32,898 nucleotides of DNA from a virus. This document shows positions 31,429 to 32,898 of this stretch, in pieces. The DNA lies in the IMG/VR virus record IMGVR_UViG_3300008267_000499, positions 1 to 32,898 of that record, one strand, 5' to 3'. Numbering within the stretch: position 1 is the stretch's first letter; each line of letters begins with the position of its first letter. A model generated the notes under the pieces. The model had not been told where the DNA came from. It saw only the letters and a program-made list of their open reading frames with translations, and ran no database searches. The position numbers and the translations under genes are program-made.

Positions 31429-31641
31429 TTACAAACCATCATTCAACAAACCAAACTCAACCTTAAAAGAATCAACAGCAACCCTCAACACATCCCACAA
31501 CTCCCAACCAACCCCAACCTCAAAAAACACCACAACACCATCACACACACCACGAAACACAGAAACCTCAGGACCATCATCAAACAAAAACAACTCAATC
31601 CGACGACACCCAAAACCAGGCAAACTAAACAAAACATCCAT
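31429..31641 (-). CDS. Small protein of unknown function at the head of the late operon
   Basis: From ATG 31641 the protein has 70 residues (MDVLFSLPGFGCRRIELFLF and on to VDSFKVEFGLLNDGL); a GTG two codons earlier is possible. Codon third positions are T/G-rich in this frame as in the terminase and portal. It is the first gene of the minus-strand late region after the terminator at 31.83 kb. No strong ribosome site is visible. I do not recognise the family; it is acidic, hydrophobic and compact, with no membrane segment long enough to be sure of. Confidence 0.55.
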   Translation of the reverse strand: MDVLFSLPGFGCRRIELFLFDDGPEVSVFRGVCDGVVVFFEVGVGWELWDVLRVAVDSFKVEFGLLNDGL

Positions 31642-31819
31642 ACACACATACTACCACACAAAAAACCAAAAACACCCAAAAACCAAAAAACGTGCACACG
31701 TAGGGAGAAGAAACCAAAGGGTAGGGTTCCAGGCGAATAAATTGAAGGATTTGAGGGGGAGGGCTTTTTCTGGGATATGCACCCCTTTAGGGGTGTATGA
31801 GCAGAAAAATTATGGGCGC
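31642..31819. other. Non-coding stretch with small inverted repeats
   Basis: No convincing gene lies between the late operon and the terminator. It holds ACGTGCACACGT (31690-31701, a short inverted repeat) and a hairpin GCACCCC / GGGGTGT around 31779-31796. A sharp change in base composition occurs near 31730: strongly A/C on the plus strand to the left, G-rich to the right. A packaging site or an origin would fit here, but no specific signal could be confirmed. Confidence 0.5.
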
Positions 31820-31855
31820 AAAAAAAATGCCCCCTTAGCCTTTTGACTAAGGGGG
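31820..31855 (-). terminator. Intrinsic terminator for the right-hand minus-strand genes
   Basis: The minus strand has CCCCCTTAG, an 8-base loop, CTAAGGGGG and then CATTTTTTTT. The stem is 31830-31838 with 31847-31855. It lies about 70 bases after the SLOG gene and would stop its transcripts before the late operon, insulating the two. Confidence 0.9.
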
Positions 31856-31930
31856 GTCTAGGGGGTCTCCCCCTTGCGGGGGTGGAGGGGGCAGGGCCCC
31901 CCCCCGGGATTATAAGGGCGGAGCCCTTAT
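31856..31930 (-). repeat. Hairpin repeat unit, copy 1
   Basis: In minus-strand order: a hairpin ATAAGGGC / GCCCTTAT with loop TCC (31912-31930), a run of C/G, a hairpin CCCCC-GCAA-GGGGG (31869-31882) and the tail CCCCCTAGACCCCCC, which extends into the terminator. The stop codon of the SLOG gene lies inside the first stem. Copy 2 is at 32693-32749. Confidence 0.75.
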
Positions 31931-32331
31931 GAGCCGACGGCAGGAGGCTCTTGATACCACCACCGGACTGGCACGCCTGCTTGAACGGCGAGCCGACAGC
32001 AACCTGCTGTACCACGGGACTGCCAGCCCCGGATGAAGAAGGCGGCACAGATTTCTACGCCGGAGTTCACCATAGCCGCATTACGGCGGGGACCGGCTGA
32101 CTTGCCGAACTTGGCCCACTCTGCCGGATGCGGCTCGATGGTGACTCCGGGGATTGTCGCGGCTGCTAAACGGGCTACAAGCAAGTCGGCTCCGCGACAA
32201 GCCCCGTGGACGATGACGATTGGGCGACCTGCCGCGTATTCGACTACGGCTTGGAGGGCGGTGAGCACTACTGACTCATCCGTCAAGTCACGCGACCCTG
32301 TAACGAGGACGCGAAGTGGAACGTTGGACAT
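31927..32331 (-). CDS. SLOG-family (DUF2493/YAcAr-like) nucleotide-binding protein
   Basis: From ATG 32331 (AAAGG six bases upstream; a GTG at 32349 lacks a good site) the protein has 134 residues. It shows the Rossmann-like signature RVLVTGSRD (7-15), IVHGACRGAD (about 40-49) and KSAGPRRNAAMV (about 77-88), as in DUF2493 and other SLOG proteins that bind nucleotides or nucleotide-derived signals. Many phages carry them; roles are mostly unproven, some SLOG domains act in sensing in defence systems. The gene is much GC-richer than the structural genes (near 60% by eye). It sits between two hairpin-rich gaps. Confidence 0.85.
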   Translation of the reverse strand: MSNVPLRVLVTGSRDLTDESVVLTALQAVVEYAAGRPIVIVHGACRGADLLVARLAAATIPGVTIEPHPAEWAKFGKSAGPRRNAAMVNSGVEICAAFFIRGWQSRGTAGCCRLAVQAGVPVRWWYQEPPAVGS

Positions 32332-32355
32332 AACAGACCTTTCGGGCACTGATAG

Positions 32356-32392
32356 GAGTATTTCCCCTATCGCGGGGATAGGGGAAATACTC
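32356..32392. repeat. Perfect 16-bp inverted repeat upstream of the SLOG gene
   Basis: GAGTATTTCCCCTATC (32356-32371) pairs perfectly with 32377-32392 around the 5-base loop GCGGG. It lies between the membrane protein stop (32405) and the SLOG start (32331). On the minus strand no U run follows, so an RNA stability or regulatory hairpin, or a protein binding site, is more likely than a terminator; on the plus strand a TTTTTT run occurs 9 bases later. Confidence 0.85.
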
Positions 32393-32404
32393 GATTCTAC
32401 TTTT

Positions 32405-32692
32405 TTACCAGTCGAGGTTGTCGTCTGGTGTTTGGTTTGTTGTTTCTTTGTTCAGCCATCTGTCAACGAAGTTGAACGATGCGATGATGGCTATGATTGA
32501 GCCGATTCCGCTTGTGACTGCGAGTATCATAAACACGGCGTAGCCTTCGTGGTTGGCTGTGTTGTACATGCTGTAGCGGACTAGTATGTCTGTTGCGGCC
32601 TGGTAGGCTAGCAGGCAGATGACTGCTAGGGATAGGCTGAGTAGTGCTTTGGTTCCGTTCACGGTTACTCTCTTTCTTTTTGGTGTGAACAT
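32405..32692 (-). CDS. Small membrane protein with two predicted membrane segments
   Basis: The longest frame gives 95 residues with a basic N-terminus (MFTPKRKRVTV), a first hydrophobic segment (about 16-32, ALLSLSLAVICLLAYQA), an extracellular or loop part and a second segment (about 52-71, AVFMILAVTSGIGSIIAIIA), and a polar acidic tail ending DNLDW. The ATG at 32692 directly abuts a hairpin repeat and lacks a ribosome site; a GTG at 32662 with a purine-rich AAGAGAG before it is an alternative that keeps both segments. Function unknown. Third positions here are A/C-rich, opposite to the terminase genes on the same strand. Confidence 0.6.
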   Translation of the reverse strand: MFTPKRKRVTVNGTKALLSLSLAVICLLAYQAATDILVRYSMYNTANHEGYAVFMILAVTSGIGSIIAIIASFNFVDRWLNKETTNQTPDDNLDW

Positions 32693-32749
32693 GGGGGGTC
32701 TAGGGGGGCCGAAGCCCCCCTAGCGGGGTTATAGGGGCGGAGCCCCTAT
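32693..32749 (-). repeat. Hairpin repeat unit, copy 2
   Basis: In minus-strand order: hairpin ATAGGGGC / GCCCCTAT with loop TCC (32731-32749), then CTAGGGGGGC / GCCCCCCTAG with loop TTCG (32700-32723), then CCCCCC. It has the same order and shared ends as copy 1. It follows the stop of the partial gene at 32755 and precedes the membrane protein. Confidence 0.8.
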
Positions 32750-32754
32750 GCGAA

Positions 32755-32898
32755 CTAGAAGTCTAGTTCGCTTGAAGCGTCAGCCGGTTTTGCTGGCGCT
32801 TTGGACAACTTGTTGTCCATCGACAGGTCGTTGGCTAGTCCTGTGACTACTTCCATAACCTTTTCTACTCGGTTTAGTGGGGCAGCCGATTCGATGAA
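32755..32898 (-). CDS. C-terminal end of an unknown protein, cut by the window edge
   Basis: The minus frame is open from the right edge to TAG at 32755 and gives 47 residues: FIESAAPLNRVEKVMEVVTG and on to SKAPAKPADASSELDF. The Ala/Pro/Lys-rich linker and the acidic, aromatic last residues (SSELDF) recall the tails of single-stranded DNA-binding proteins, where such an end recruits partners. This is a weak resemblance and the core domain is outside the window. The hairpin repeat follows the stop after five bases. Confidence 0.5.
   Translation of the reverse strand, partial: FIESAAPLNRVEKVMEVVTGLANDLSMDNKLSKAPAKPADASSELDF

Noticed and set aside
31485-32048. 187-codon minus-strand frame crossing the hairpin region
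   Set aside because: It runs through a terminator and GC hairpins, overlaps the SLOG gene out of frame and its left part is a shadow of the 70-residue gene; the product has no protein-like pattern.
32033-32500. 155-codon plus-strand frame opposite the SLOG gene
   Set aside because: Antisense of a well-recognised domain, no ribosome site, and it crosses the perfect inverted repeat.
1-32898. tRNA genes, integrase, attachment sites, insertion sequences
   Set aside because: I saw no cloverleaf, no recombinase motif, no flanking direct repeats and no transposase frame; lysogeny genes, if any, are outside the window.

Overview
The window is part of the genome of a tailed phage (siphovirus type) or a prophage-like copy of one. 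It carries an almost complete late module on the minus strand. In transcription order this is: packaging, portal, protease-scaffold, capsid, fibres, head-tail connectors, tail tube, tail chaperones, tape measure, distal tail, tail fibres and lysis. The host is most likely a Gram-positive actinobacterium. This is inferred from the CHAP lysin without outer-membrane spanins, the style of the tail chaperone (Cys-rich T part), the stopper motif DPRWIEHH and the DUF2493/SLOG protein. By eye most of the window is fairly AT-rich, while the right end is clearly GC-richer.

Layout. Positions 1-614 hold three small plus-strand genes: the tail of a Cys-rich protein, an FmdB-type zinc ribbon and a VGRRRA-motif protein. 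They end in a two-way terminator where they meet the late operon. Positions 646-1888 are the lysis cassette (CHAP endolysin and two small membrane proteins). Positions 1900-6967 hold five tail-tip and fibre genes. Positions 6967-16908 are one tape measure gene of 3313 codons. Positions 16943-18024 are the two tail assembly chaperone frames, joined by a -1 frameshift at GGGTTTTTTA. Positions 18093-21283 hold the tail tube, tail terminator and connectors. Positions 21326-25031 hold three fibre genes, one collagen-like, lying unusually between capsid and connector genes. Positions 25179-27611 hold the major capsid protein, a DUF2190 protein and a protease with a nested scaffold. Positions 27671-31275 hold the portal and both terminase subunits. 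Positions 31250-31647 hold two small genes upstream of the terminase. Positions 31648-32898 are a hairpin-rich, GC-richer segment with a SLOG gene, a membrane protein and a partial gene.

Control. Three minus-strand extended -10 elements (TGnTATNAT) sit 24-38 bases before start codons at the heads of the lysis, tail-tube and capsid units. Strong hairpins or terminators follow the capsid and tail-tube genes, so the two most abundant virion proteins seem to be made from short transcripts of their own.

Most striking points: (1) the tape measure protein carries what looks like a complete DEDDh (DnaQ-like) 3'-5' exonuclease domain, which would be ejected into the cell with the tape measure; (2) strand composition flips sign near 31.7-32.4 kb although all genes on both sides point the same way, as expected at a replication origin; (3) a hairpin repeat occurs twice there, with a compensatory base-pair change and with stable tetraloops only in minus-strand RNA; (4) two short genes not obvious from ORF length appear around the terminase genes.
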